Origin: Phytophthora quininea
Taxonomy: Eukaryota; Oomycota; Peronosporomycetes; Peronosporales; Peronosporaceae
Assembly: GCA_011947345.1 (NCBI GenBank)
Contig: JAAVTG010000244.1
Span: 1-37,399 of the forward strand
Reading direction: 5' to 3'
Length of the DNA stretch: 37,399 nt
The position numbers and the translations under genes are program-made. Numbering within the stretch: position 1 is the stretch's first letter; the number at the start of each line of letters is the position of its first letter. Below, piece by piece: positions 11,880 through 21,277 of the stretch. The notes under the pieces are model-generated. The model ran no database searches. It worked only from the letters and a program-made list of their open reading frames with translations, and was not told the DNA's origin.

Positions 11880-12090
11880 AAGGACTTCTCACCAGCGTTG
11901 GGAATCGCGTTTGCGCCTGCCAACACTGTCGAGCTAGAACTTTCAAAGAGTACCATATCAAAGATGACATGCGGCTTACGATTGCTCGGTCCTCCAGATG
12001 CTATTTCATCTTTGAATTCGAGGACGTAATGATAGGTGGTCATCACTGGTAAATACAAAGGCCGTCGACTTCTCCATCTTGCGGTGGGTC
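11880..12090 (-). pseudogene. Head-only fragment of the head/coiled-coil/C1q-like family
   Basis: Minus strand, just upstream of REV1. It retains TTYHYVLEFKDEI from exon 1, a GTAAGC...GGCAG intron similar to that of copy C, and ANAIPNAG from exon 2. The YKGGMDK block, coiled coil and C-terminal domain are missing, and no ATG is found. It is a remnant, probably left by tandem duplication. Confidence 0.65.
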
Positions 12091-12198
12091 AAAAGAGTAT
12101 TCTACGGCCTAAGAGAACTTCTCATAAAGCGAGAAGAAAAAATTAATGTCAAATACTGCCGACTTAACCAAACTCCACTTGCCTAGAGCGCCTCCGCT

Positions 12199-13177
12199 TC
12201 AGCTACTCAGTCGCACCACCGACAGGAACGAGGTACCCGTGAGGTTACAGCTGACGGTGACTGTAAGCTTGTCGTCTTCTTCAAAATGCGCGACCAAGGT
12301 CAACGGGATCGAACTGTAGTGCCCTTGAGTGTAAGACGCGTAGGTAGTTTGGCAGCTTACTCCATTAACCATCAGCTGAGAAGATTGGTTGTGCCCGCTC
12401 GGAACGCAGGTCACCACGCCGCTAACGTTGTAGATACCACCACCACGAATCTGAATCACACCATCTCCGCCCGCCACCACGAAGCATTCACTGTTGGTCT
12501 TGTTCCAGCACACATTAGTGCTGGCCTTTGCAGTGGCCTCTAGTCGAATTAACGGGAGCTCTTCTTCATCCTTTGACTGGAGGGCACGTAGATTCTCCAT
12601 GATATCATCCAGTTGCTCCTGCTGGTCCCGAAGCTTGGATTCCAGGATATCGATCCGCTCCACGGACACAGGTTCGAGATCGAACACATATTTTGGCTGC
12701 CACGTCGAGCGGAATAATCGAATTGTCACAATCAGCTCCAACCGAAGACTTCCGTCTGTGGTTGGCGTTAACTTGCGCTGCGCAACACTGCAATCGTCTG
12801 GGTCGCAGTCTATAGCGTCTTGGAAGCACTGCAGAACAACCGACACAAAGATGAGTTCGTAAATGCATGAGACAAAACACTCTACACAACAAACGACACA
12901 CCTGGACGTAGTCGACAGCAGTCGCGTCAGGAATCGCATTAGCAGAAGTCAAATACGTCGTTTTATCCATTCCACCCTTGTACCTGCCGTAGAAACTCGT
13001 TAGTGCTTTCGACGGCCACTTGACCAGATTCCCGTACCACTGCTTCTTGCTGGCTCGGTCCTCCATCCAGATGCTCAGCTTGTCGTTCTTCAGTTGAATG
13101 ACATAGCGATAGGTTTTCTTTGTCGGCCACTCAAACTGCGTTGTTCCCTCCACCTCAATGTCCTGCGTTGGTGACAT
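12199..13177 (-). CDS. Oomycete family protein: XRCC4-like head, coiled coil, C1q/TNF-like domain (open copy)
   Basis: The only intact member of the local family. Exons 13038-13177, 12902-12983 and 12199-12828; introns 54 and 73 bp; 283 residues. Seen: residues 1-74 form predicted beta strands (TYRYVIQLKNDKLSIWMED, KKQW) and a helical DATAVDYVQ segment. Residues 75-127 add CFQDAIDCDPDD, LRLELIVTIRLF and KYVFDLEPV. Residues 128-160 are a heptad coiled coil (SVERIDILESKLRDQQEQL). Residues 170-283 look like a jelly roll (GGIYNVSGVV, LMVNG, LVAHFEEDDKLTVTV), as in C1q/TNF domains. There is no signal peptide, so it is probably intracellular. The strand/helix-pair/strand/coiled-coil order recalls the XRCC4/PAXX/SAS-6 fold; that is inference from layout, not a recognised match. 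Function is unknown. Confidence 0.75.
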
Positions 13178-13542
13178 GGCTGCCAACCGCGACGAAAAAT
13201 GTGGGAGCGCCAGTATTGCTTTGACTTGGCAAAACGAACAATGGCAGTAGCAAACAACCTGAGACCCGCCGTACACCCTGTAAATCCTTGGCATGGATAT
13301 GCCAACCGCCTGAGCTCTCCAGCGAGCACCCTGACATTGCCAACGATTGCACCGCTGAGCGAAAGGGGCTGTAGGGAGCTTATCAGTGCACAGAAGGATA
13401 TTTGAGCGGCGGCGAAGTCCAGAGTAGCGATGTAGCTGAATCAACTCTGAGTCTGAGCAAGGAGTTAGTCTACTGAAGTTGCAACCATAAACGCACTGAA
13501 GGAATAGACTTATCCTCATTCTCTCTGCATCAGTCCTTCCTT
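13178..13542. other. Intergenic spacer
   Basis: Promoter of the open family copy and 3' flank of the bZIP gene. On the minus strand CCCACATTTTTCG, about 13-25 nt before ATG 13177, is a weak initiator-like match. No gene is seen. Confidence 0.4.
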
Positions 13543-14598
13543 TTAGTCCTCTTTCGATACCAATCTTCCCTCAGGAGTGACCAACGCGCCTTCAAATACT
13601 CGTGCCACGTCCTCAAGATTCTCCAGGAGAAGTAGTAGTGGCGTGAACAAGTCTGCTTTCGACTCGAGTCGTTCTACGCGTCCGCGAGCAGTGTCCCAGT
13701 AGAAGTGCGCCACCTCCTTCGCCACAATACGCTGGTTCAGCAGCTTGGACACCAGCAGCAAGTCGTCGTCGGTATTCAAATGAGGAAAGACCGATCGCAG
13801 CGTGTCTTCCGTGATACACAAGCTGATGGTGGAGGTGGCGACCACCGAGTTGTCGGGGCCGTTATCCAGACGCTCCAACTCCAAACCCACCTCTTGGAAG
13901 CAAAGCGACAGCAGTCGGCAGTGCTCAAGCAGTTCCCCTGCGCCATGTAGCACCCCGTCGGTCACATCCGGTGTCATCGTGGACTGCAGGAAAGACAATT
14001 GGATGTGAGACTTTGGGTGCCTCTGCTGAGAGTCCTCCAGCGTCATCGTCGGCATAATGTACCCGTGCCGGAAGAGCTGGAAGTACTCGGCCGCGACGTT
14101 CCACACATTGGCCGTCGTCGGTGTACTCGAGAGGATTCCCTGCTTCTGCAGCTCAAGTTTGTAGATCTCTTCTTTGAGCTGCTCGATACCCTTTTCAAGC
14201 TCCACGGCGTGTCTGCGTTGTCGCTCCCGGTACCGCGCCTGGTTGACTCTGCATCGCTCTCTCCGCGAGCTTGGTCCTTGAGAGCCACCGGCTTGGATCG
14301 ACGCCTTACTGGGTCGTCCTCGCTTCCTCGGTGGTGGCAATTCTATCGAAAGCAGTCTTGGTCGACCACGCTTCCCTGGAGCTGTTTCGACTCGGTTCTT
14401 GGTAGAGGTCGACAGCACGTCTGCCATCAGTTCGAGCGAGCCATTTGGCCTGGGAAGACTTGAAGCGATAAACGAGTGGGTCTCGATGGGGTGGTGGTTT
14501 GACATGGGCTCAAATCGACTGGAGCGATGTACGACGTCGCCGATGATGGCATCGCTGAGTTCGTGGCTGTTGGGTGGGTAAAGCGTGCTGATGATCAT
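13543..14598 (-). CDS. bZIP transcription factor with Cys replacing the invariant Asn
   Basis: A nuclear DNA-binding regulator of 351 residues without an intron. Seen: two AT-hook-like motifs (GKRGRPRLL and RKRGRPSKA), then the basic region RRERCRVNQARYRERQRR followed by a leucine-zipper-like helix (LEKGIEQLKEEIYKLELQ). Aligned to the canonical N-R-x-A-A-x-x-S-R, the Asn position is Cys, as reported for a group of oomycete bZIPs. The remaining 200 residues form the C-terminal region common to this oomycete group; I see no other named domain in it. The longer open frame starts at GTG 14802; the first ATG is 14598 (MIISTLYPPN). No frame break is seen, in contrast to its neighbours. Confidence 0.88.
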   Translation of the reverse strand: MIISTLYPPNSHELSDAIIGDVVHRSSRFEPMSNHHPIETHSFIASSLPRPNGSLELMADVLSTSTKNRVETAPGKRGRPRLLSIELPPPRKRGRPSKASIQAGGSQGPSSRRERCRVNQARYRERQRRHAVELEKGIEQLKEEIYKLELQKQGILSSTPTTANVWNVAAEYFQLFRHGYIMPTMTLEDSQQRHPKSHIQLSFLQSTMTPDVTDGVLHGAGELLEHCRLLSLCFQEVGLELERLDNGPDNSVVATSTISLCITEDTLRSVFPHLNTDDDLLLVSKLLNQRIVAKEVAHFYWDTARGRVERLESKADLFTPLLLLLENLEDVARVFEGALVTPEGRLVSKED

Positions 14599-14908
14599 TG
14601 AATTCGACTTGAGCTCTTGCCGGCGAGTTTGGAAATTACGAGTCAGCGAACGTGATTGCGAACAATGCTGGCTCAGCGTAAACCGGTGTAAATCATCACA
14701 GATTGCGTCGGGTAATGAACATGGGACGCTTGTACCAAAATTCGTCCAGAACGTTGATGGGACGCCTGCAACAATGAGTTTTTGTTTGCCTTTCTTGGTC
14801 ACCGCTCAGTGCTCGAGGGTTGAACGACTCGTATTCGGCTGGCTCCGACGATATCATTTCCTTTACGCATGCAAAGTCGTCAAATGGTAGCGTGGATTCG
14901 TGGACAGC

Positions 14909-14941
14909 ACGGACGACGCCATCACTGATGGCGTCGTCCGT
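14909..14941. repeat. Perfect 33-bp palindrome (16-bp arms, 1-nt centre)
   Basis: ACGGACGACGCCATCA at 14909-14924, C at 14925, then its exact reverse complement at 14926-14941. It could form a cruciform or, if transcribed, a tight hairpin. It lies about 310 bp upstream of the bZIP start. Could be a miniature transposon core or a regulatory dyad; unresolved. Confidence 0.8.
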
Positions 14942-15531
14942 CATGCTGGAAACGATCTCAAATCCAGAGAGCAACGCGGTCGAAATAACGTGAAGCGTGA
15001 CCGTATCGGTTTATTCGATGGGGTCAAGATTGGTGCTTCAGAGTCACACTTGCCAGTTTGCAGCACTAGCAGCTACTCATACAGTGCTAGCACCTGGGTG
15101 TCTGAGTTCTTGGGAAGACGTCGTGCGTCCAGACGAATCGAGATGGACTTGGGGATAACGGGACGTTGGTAAAATCATGGCGAGGCTAGAGTTTATGGGA
15201 TGCATTTGATTGGAGTTGGCCACGTTACTGCGGCGGGGATTGCTCGGCTTCCTGGCTACTCGTTTACGTGGCCACCTAAACACTTTTAGCGGCATGAGTT
15301 TTGCTCGGAGGCTGTCGTGTTGAATGAAGGAAAGCAACAACATCTCTTGAGAAAGCCCAGTGATTATTCTCTTGAAGTTAGTGCCCCACGCTCGCTCTAG
15401 ACAACTTCTACGTCTCAATCAAGGCCGCAAGGTTTGGTGCAAACTGCTTATATTTTAGTTAGCTCATTGCAACAACAAAACGATCTTGCTTGTCAGGACT
15501 CCCGAATTGGACGGATCGTGCTCAAGTGGTC

Positions 15532-15553
15532 CCAAGGATCTCATGATCCTTGG
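15532..15553. repeat. 9-bp inverted repeat with 4-nt loop
   Basis: CCAAGGATC (15532-15540), TCAT, GATCCTTGG (15545-15553). A short stem-loop in noncoding sequence, followed directly by two copies of CTTCGGGA. Possibly transposon debris. Confidence 0.6.
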
Positions 15554-15689
15554 TCTTCGGGATCCTCCTTCGGGAGCGTCGCCCCGTAGCAGGCAAGCGC
15601 AGCCATGAACGGTGTGTTCAAGAGGGGCCTTGAAGTAGGTGACCCTAGATGGAATGACGCCTACGACAACAAACTCTGGAACGCCGGTG

Positions 15690-16130
15690 CATTACCATTG
15701 TGAGGACCGTAAATCTGAACTGCCAAGGTGGAACATCGCTACGACAACAGCAGGCTGGCGTGATGACACCACACGAGCAAACGTCTGACCCAGGTATGAA
15801 GACTTGAAACTACGGGGACAAAGCGGATGAAGCGGTAAACGCTTCGAACGTGGTTGTACCCTGCCCTGTGAAGCAATTGATGACTCGATGCACACAAAGG
15901 AAGACAATACCCAGGAAGACAACAGCATGGTCATAGCACCAGTGTCACTAGGACACGTGTATGTATGCATGTATGCGTGTAGACTCCTCTCAGGCCGTCG
16001 GCTATGCCGATGGTTTTTGTCAGGGGTGTAGTTAGCTACCGCGGGGAGTCCTCCAGAAGAACTTTTCCGTAGGCGAGTTTGCAGCATAGCTGACTTAACC
16101 GCAACAAATCAAATCAAATTGCTTGTCAGT
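15690..16130. mobile_element. Possible transposable-element end or solo-LTR remnant
   Basis: The composition changes here. The block carries GTATGTATGCATGTATGCG short repeats, a GTTAGCTACCGCGGGGAG block and an end reading CTTAACCGCAACAAATCAA with AATCAAATCAAATT. This resembles terminal sequence I associate with repetitive elements in Phytophthora, but boundaries and target-site duplications were not found. Held only as a suspicion. Confidence 0.2.
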
Positions 16131-16759
16131 GATTTCGCGGGATGCTGAGCAAGAACTCGAACGTTTGGCTGCAGCTGTCACTGCTCCAACAAGAAAAAAA
16201 TGAAGCTAGCCTTCTCCATCTCGCATAGCAGTACACTCGACGCCAACAACCGAGTCAATCTCGAGTGCAGTGCAGTGCACCAACAGCTCGTCGCAGCAAC
16301 ATGAAGGTCGTTGAAAATTCTTCGGGCTTTCTCTTCACATCACGTCCAGATTGTCACCAGGCAAGATATCGCAAGCTAAGTGCAATCAGAGCGTGTCCAT
16401 ACCTGGGCAGTTGCAGCTCTCGTCACTACAACAGGATCGTCAGAAACCGAGGGCTACCGAAGAGTATTCTTGATCAACAATCCTCTACCTGCACGCACCA
16501 CGTCTACTCCGTCCTTGCTCCTTCACCGTTCTTGGGTCCCTGAACCTGCTTCATACACGCAGCAACGTTTCCATCCAAGACCGAGGGGGGATTGGACTGA
16601 AATTCGACCATGGCTTTGATTTTCGGCAGTACTGCGATCTCCTACCCAAGAAGAACCGCGTGCCTTGCCCTGATCATCTGACATCGTAGTAGACCCCACT
16701 CCGCGCCGCACCTAACCAGATCTAGGCAGCTTGTCAAGAAAGAACCTGTCGCTTCGCAC

Positions 16760-17074
16760 TTAGTACTGGTGGCCGGCGGATTTCTTCTTCTCTCCGAGCT
16801 CAAAGTGCTTGGTGCGCTTGATGGCCAGCTGCTTCTTGGCCTTGCACTCCTTGCACTCCATGCGCAGCGTGATCTTCTTGGTGGTCTTGGCCTTCTTGTG
16901 GAACACGGGCTTGGTCTGGCCACCGAAGCCCTTCTGCTTGTCGTTATAACGACGAGCGCCCTGGGCGTACTTGGAGGCCTTGCCGGCCTTGTACTGGGTG
17001 ATCTTGTGCACCGTGTGCTTCTGGCACTTCTTGCCCTTGCAAAAGGTGCGGCGTTCCTTCGGCATGTTCACCAT
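16760..17074 (-). CDS. RPL36A: 60S ribosomal protein eL42 (L36a/L44)
   Basis: A 104-residue ribosomal protein near the E site of the large subunit. Seen: [17 protein letters not shown] with the C-x4-C knuckle of the yeast type, [33 protein letters not shown] (second Cys pair) and HFELG. Length is normal (family about 105). Residue 56 is Pro, the form associated with cycloheximide sensitivity in yeast. A 5' UTR intron is plausible on the minus strand: donor GTAGGC near 17155, branch-like CTAATGAC, acceptor GGACAG about 14 nt before the ATG. Confidence 0.95.
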   Translation of the reverse strand: MVNMPKERRTFCKGKKCQKHTVHKITQYKAGKASKYAQGARRYNDKQKGFGGQTKPVFHKKAKTTKKITLRMECKECKAKKQLAIKRTKHFELGEKKKSAGHQY

Positions 17075-18024
17075 GGCTGCTGAGGTCTGTCCAGGCAGGG
17101 TACAGTCATTAGATTCGGCCTATAGAAGCCCATTAGCCAGCCATTGCCTACCTGTCTTCTAGTCCGATTTCAGAAATTACCGACCAAGGCAAAAAGCCGC
17201 AGCAGCCAAAAGAGCCGAGCGACAGCCAGTGGTTTTGCAGGGAGCACGTAAAAGGGATTTTACGACATGAGTTTTTACGAGAAAATGGTAAATAGATGTG
17301 ATTGGACGAAAAGAACGAATTCGTGGGTGGAAATGAATGCAGCAAATGCAACTTGAAGCGGACGTGGCTGAACGTCAACTATCCGTTGCTAGAGGCAGCC
17401 AATGCAGTCGACGACTGCCAGTTGTAGGAGTCCGATATCTTCTGGCACAGATGCTCATAACGCACAGTGCGAGCTCAGCGCGTCGCGACGCGGCAACGAC
17501 CCCTTCCGCTGGCATAAACAGCGCTGCTTGCACTGCTGCAGCACCGATCGCCCAACGCAGCGTCGTCATCGACGCGTTGCAAGCCGCTCTTCAATGCGCT
17601 ATGACTCGCAAGTCTGAATGCACATGACCGTCAACGAAGGAAGCAGGACTGAGCTCCGTTGCAAGACTGCGGACAGCATAATCCATGGCATGACAGTTTT
17701 GAACTGGACAGCAGTCAAGTCAGTGCAGCAACGTCGCCTCGGTCTGTGATTTGTGCAAATGGCGTCATACTGGCCGGTCATTGGTTGAAAATACGTTCTT
17801 CCCCCACCCCTCGACTTAAAATAGCATCAATTGCATCTCAAAACCGACACGGCGACAAGCTGCGCACAGGTGGGTTCTCGACGGCACTTCCGCCTCTCTT
17901 CCGCGACTCCTGCTTCACTCTCGCGGGCACTGCGGATATCACCATACTCCCCATCATATCTGCTTGAATCCAAGTTGTTTTACATCCGCCAACCCCTCTA
18001 CAAGCCGCATAAACCTCCGCCAAC
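17075..18024. other. Divergent promoter region between eL42 and the hydrolase gene
   Basis: About 950 bases between two genes read in opposite directions. The eL42 side holds a likely 5' UTR intron (about 17088-17156). Short frames at 17337-17970 lack family resemblance. No repeats or RNA genes were recognised. Confidence 0.45.
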
Positions 18025-19829
18025 ATGGGCAACTCCGAGTCCCGAGAAGCGTCGTCTAATTCCGCGTCTTCCAGCGGCTCCAGGGGCACCGAAAGGCGCT
18101 CGCTGCCCCCGCAATCCAGTGCAGATTTGACCACGCGAGAAGAGCGGCGCTCAGCCTCCATGCCCGAGCGGTCGACAAAGAGTCGCCGCTCCAAGCCAAG
18201 ACCTTCCAGAAGACATCGAAGAAGCTCGAGTTCCAGCGACGACAGAGCTGACAGGGAGCGCGGAGGCATCGAGAAGGGCCAGGAGGTGACGGAGGATGCC
18301 TCCTCGCAGCTCAGCTATTGGTACTTGATCAAACACGGCTACACAGAGCTGGTCCATCTGATCATCCGGCCGCCGCGCACAGACTACGACCTGGAGGATC
18401 TAGGACCGAACGAGTTTACGTTTGCAGGACGAGCATTTGTGCGGGAGGATTTTACTGTCAAGAACGATAGAGGACAGATGCTGGTGTGTTCGCATTGGCG
18501 GCCGGCGACGCCAGCCAGCTCGCAACTGTTGCCATGTGTGGTGTATCTGCATGGCAACTCGTCGTGTCGGTTGGAAGCGTTGGGTGTATTAAGAACGTGC
18601 TTGGCTGCAGGACTGACGGTCGCAGCGTTTGATACGGCGGGGTGCGGGAAATCGGGCGGAGAGTACATTTCGTTGGGATACTATGAACGAGACGACTTGC
18701 AGGATGTCGTGGCGCATTTACGGGCCGAGATGAATATCGGTGCGATTGCGTTATGGGGAGGAGTATGGGGGCTGCGACGGCCTTGCTACATTCTGATAGA
18801 GACCCGTCAATTGCCGGTATTGTGGTCGATAGCGCCTTTGCGAGTCTGGAACAATTAGTGCAAGAAGTCGTGGAGCGCGGACGTCAAGAAGGGTTGACGC
18901 TGCCGCGGTTTTTAGTCAAGATTGTGCTTAAGTTTATCCGCTCTTCGGTGCAGAAGCGAGCGCACTTTGATCTGCGGCATCTGGCTCCTATTGAACACGC
19001 TCCCAAGTCTTTCGTGCCTGCATTGTTTGTGGCTGCCGAGCACGACTCGTTTATTGCTCCTCACCACAGTGACCAAATCTTTACCGTCTACGGAGGTGAT
19101 AAGAACTTAGTAAAGGTGGATGGCGACCACAACACTTCGCGGCCACAGTTTCTGCTCGACTCGGCCGCGATTTTCCTGCAGACTGCGCTACAAGTGGAGT
19201 CGACAGCTACAATCCAGCAAACAACGCCGTTCGTTGATGAGCTTTCAGGTGGTGGACGTGTGCCATGGGAAGGCGCAATGGGTCGAACGTCGTCGCTGTC
19301 AATGTGCTCATCGCCGGCCTCGTCCTACCGAATGACTATGGATCTGGATGCACGGTTTTCTGGTAAGAATGCTTTGCTTGTGCCATTCGAGCCTTGGGCT
19401 TGTTGTTCCTGTACGTTTGTCAATCGACCGTTGTCAATGCAGGTACGAACTGCTGGTTGACATACTTACTATTCAGGCATTGAGTTGTGCTAAGATTGCT
19501 TTGTTCGTGCCATTTTTTCAGTGTGAAATGTGTCAAAATATTTACTTGCCTGACGAAGATAACGACAATGAAGATGTTGGGGAGGAGGACACACTCACCA
19601 CACGAAGACGTGCAGCAACGACTGGAGGGTACGACGAGCCCCACCTGCTCCAACAAATCCACGCGTTATCCAACACCGGCGGTCCCTAGAGCCGGCTCGA
19701 CCTGCTTCTCGTGATCCGTCGTTTGTGTCTTCTACATCGGTACAACCACCCCAGTCGGAGCGATCATCGGGTGCGGCAACAACAAATACTGTACCTACTT
19801 CGAACTCGTCACCAACGCCAACACCTTAG
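18025..19829 (+). CDS. N-myristoylated alpha/beta hydrolase with C-terminal RanBP2-type zinc finger
   Basis: Exon 1 18025-19442, intron 19443-19521 (79 bp, GTACGA...TTTTCAG), exon 2 19522-19829; 575 residues after repair. Seen: MGNSESRE fits the N-myristoylation pattern MGxxxS; a Ser/Arg-rich disordered stretch follows; then the hydrolase domain with oxyanion motif YLHGNSS, AFDTAGCGKSGG, nucleophile elbow WGRSMGAA, the Asp of AEHDSF and the His of GDHNTS. After it comes WACCSCTFVNRPL joined across the intron to CEMCQ, which gives the W-x-C...C-x3-N-x6-C-x2-C pattern of a RanBP2 zinc finger (ubiquitin or RNA binding in other proteins). One base is missing near 18756-18760, just before the elbow, and one near 19665; without the second repair the protein ends at 19689. 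The substrate is unknown; it resembles membrane-associated serine hydrolases. A Ser/Thr/Pro-rich tail ends the protein. Confidence 0.85.
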
Positions 19830-20107
19830 ACGTTATTTCAAATATGTAGTACTGAACTACCGGTAGAATGTCAATCCAAAGCGATTTTTGTTGTGGAGGG
19901 AAGTAGCATGCCATCGAGCTTGAACAGCAAAGCAAAAACAGTTTGATGAGACTCCGTGGACGGATCTGTGTTATTAAGAATGGATTGTCTGAAGCACATT
20001 GCTTTATTTCGTTGCAGATTTGGAGTGGAAACAACAAGACATTTGCACGAATGTTTTTATTACCTGACACTATGTATGATAAGAAACAGTAGGGCCAAAA
20101 TCGATGC

Positions 20108-21277
20108 TCACTTCCTCCGCATGAGGAAAAAGTAGCTGCCGTTAAATAAAACCCACGCGCCCACGAGGAACGCATACGAAGTCCCTAGCTCCGTTGTCGT
20201 GGCAGTGGACCTAGCGTGAGGACCAATGCCACTGCCGGTGAATCCGGCATTGTCGGTAGCGTTCAAGCTGTCGTTAGTCATCCAATCGCCACCGACGCTG
20301 TTGGATATTTCCAAGCTGCTAGAACCGGTCAACGAACTCGAGCTGCCGGACCTGGTGGAGCCGATTGAGCTACGAGCATTGTCGTGGCTGCTAGCGCTAC
20401 CAGGTGCATTTCCTGCACTACTGGAGGGTCCTGTAGTGCTAGCACTGGTCGGATTGTTGGAGCCTGTAGCGCTAGCAGCACTGGCACTGCCGGCTGCAAC
20501 CGCACTGCTGAGCTCCGTATTTCCTCCTTCCACAGACCCGAAATCTGTCTGTGTTGATAATTGCCTGGCTACCTGCATGATCGGCGTTTGCATCACGCTA
20601 ATACTCTCCACTTCGTTCTCCTTTTCTGTCATCAAGTTGGCGATCTGGTTGATCTGATATTGCTCTCGAAACACACTCTCGTTCGGTGCCACAGCATTGA
20701 CAGACATCCTCAAGTCGTCTCGTATCCGCAGTAAAGTCTCCGCAAGTGACCTGACACTCATTTCGGACTGCCGATACCGACACTCCGGCAGCCACGAGGC
20801 CGTCGCAACCTGGATGAACCACGCTGCACACGCTTCTGACAAGCACATTCTCGTCGTCTGCTGCTCTGTTGGGATCGCCATCTCCGCTACAGCTCGGGAA
20901 AACCTCATAAAATCAAAATCGGCGGCATCCCGTCGACAAGAAGTCAGCATGGAGTTCTCGCCCAAGAGCTCGCTGTCCACGAGAGTATTGACAGCTTCCG
21001 GACACTGCTGGACGCCGCCGAGCTGTTGAATTGCGGCCTCCACATCTCGAGGTCCCCACCACAGCTGTAGCGCGGAACCCGCGACGTATGGCGCCTCCAG
21101 CGCCTTAAATGAGCCCGTAGTATTGGCCATTGCTATCGGGGCCCAAACAGCGAAAAACACTGCGAGAACTACGATTTGGGCGCTGCAAACACCGTGACGT
21201 CGTCTTGAGTGTCGCTTCCTTGATCGTATTCTGCAATTGGCGCCTGTATCGCCGCTTTCTCGTTGAAAACAACGCAT
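20108..21277 (-). CDS. Membrane-anchored elicitin-like protein
   Basis: A 389-residue secreted or surface protein. Start ATG 21277; the longer frame opens with TTG. Seen: a basic N terminus, then a hydrophobic signal or anchor segment (QIVVLAVFFAVWAPIAMA), then a domain with five cysteines (CPEAV, SCRRD, MCLSEAC, PEC) and PTEQQTTRMCLSEAC, which matches the elicitin pattern PTxxQ...MCxSxAC. The sixth elicitin cysteine is absent. A long Ser/Gly/Asn/Thr-rich stretch follows, typical of O-glycosylated wall-spanning stalks, and the C terminus is hydrophobic (YAFLVGAWVLFNGSYFFL) and ends in MRRK. That favours a transmembrane anchor; a GPI anchor is possible. Elicitins bind sterols and lipids; whether this one does is not visible. 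No intron and no frame break. Confidence 0.75.
   Translation of the reverse strand: MRCFQRESGDTGANCRIRSRKRHSRRRHGVCSAQIVVLAVFFAVWAPIAMANTTGSFKALEAPYVAGSALQLWWGPRDVEAAIQQLGGVQQCPEAVNTLVDSELLGENSMLTSCRRDAADFDFMRFSRAVAEMAIPTEQQTTRMCLSEACAAWFIQVATASWLPECRYRQSEMSVRSLAETLLRIRDDLRMSVNAVAPNESVFREQYQINQIANLMTEKENEVESISVMQTPIMQVARQLSTQTDFGSVEGGNTELSSAVAAGSASAASATGSNNPTSASTTGPSSSAGNAPGSASSHDNARSSIGSTRSGSSSSLTGSSSLEISNSVGGDWMTNDSLNATDNAGFTGSGIGPHARSTATTTELGTSYAFLVGAWVLFNGSYFFLMRRK

Larger units (their letters stand above)
14599..16759. other. Gene-poor 2.2-kb stretch
   Basis: Contains only short frames without family resemblance. Notable contents are the perfect palindrome at 14909-14941, a hairpin at 15532-15553 followed by a repeated CTTCGGGA (15556 and 15569), and possible transposon-end sequence around 15690-16130. 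A minus-strand frame at 14696-14974 contains PFDDFACVKEMISSEPAEYE but starts outside any ATG context and overlaps the palindrome. No tRNA or rRNA was recognised. Confidence 0.5.

Noticed and set aside
20226..20657. Plus-strand frame opposite the elicitin-like gene
   Set aside because: Leu/Ala/Pro-rich antisense of a Ser/Gly-rich stalk; shadow frame.
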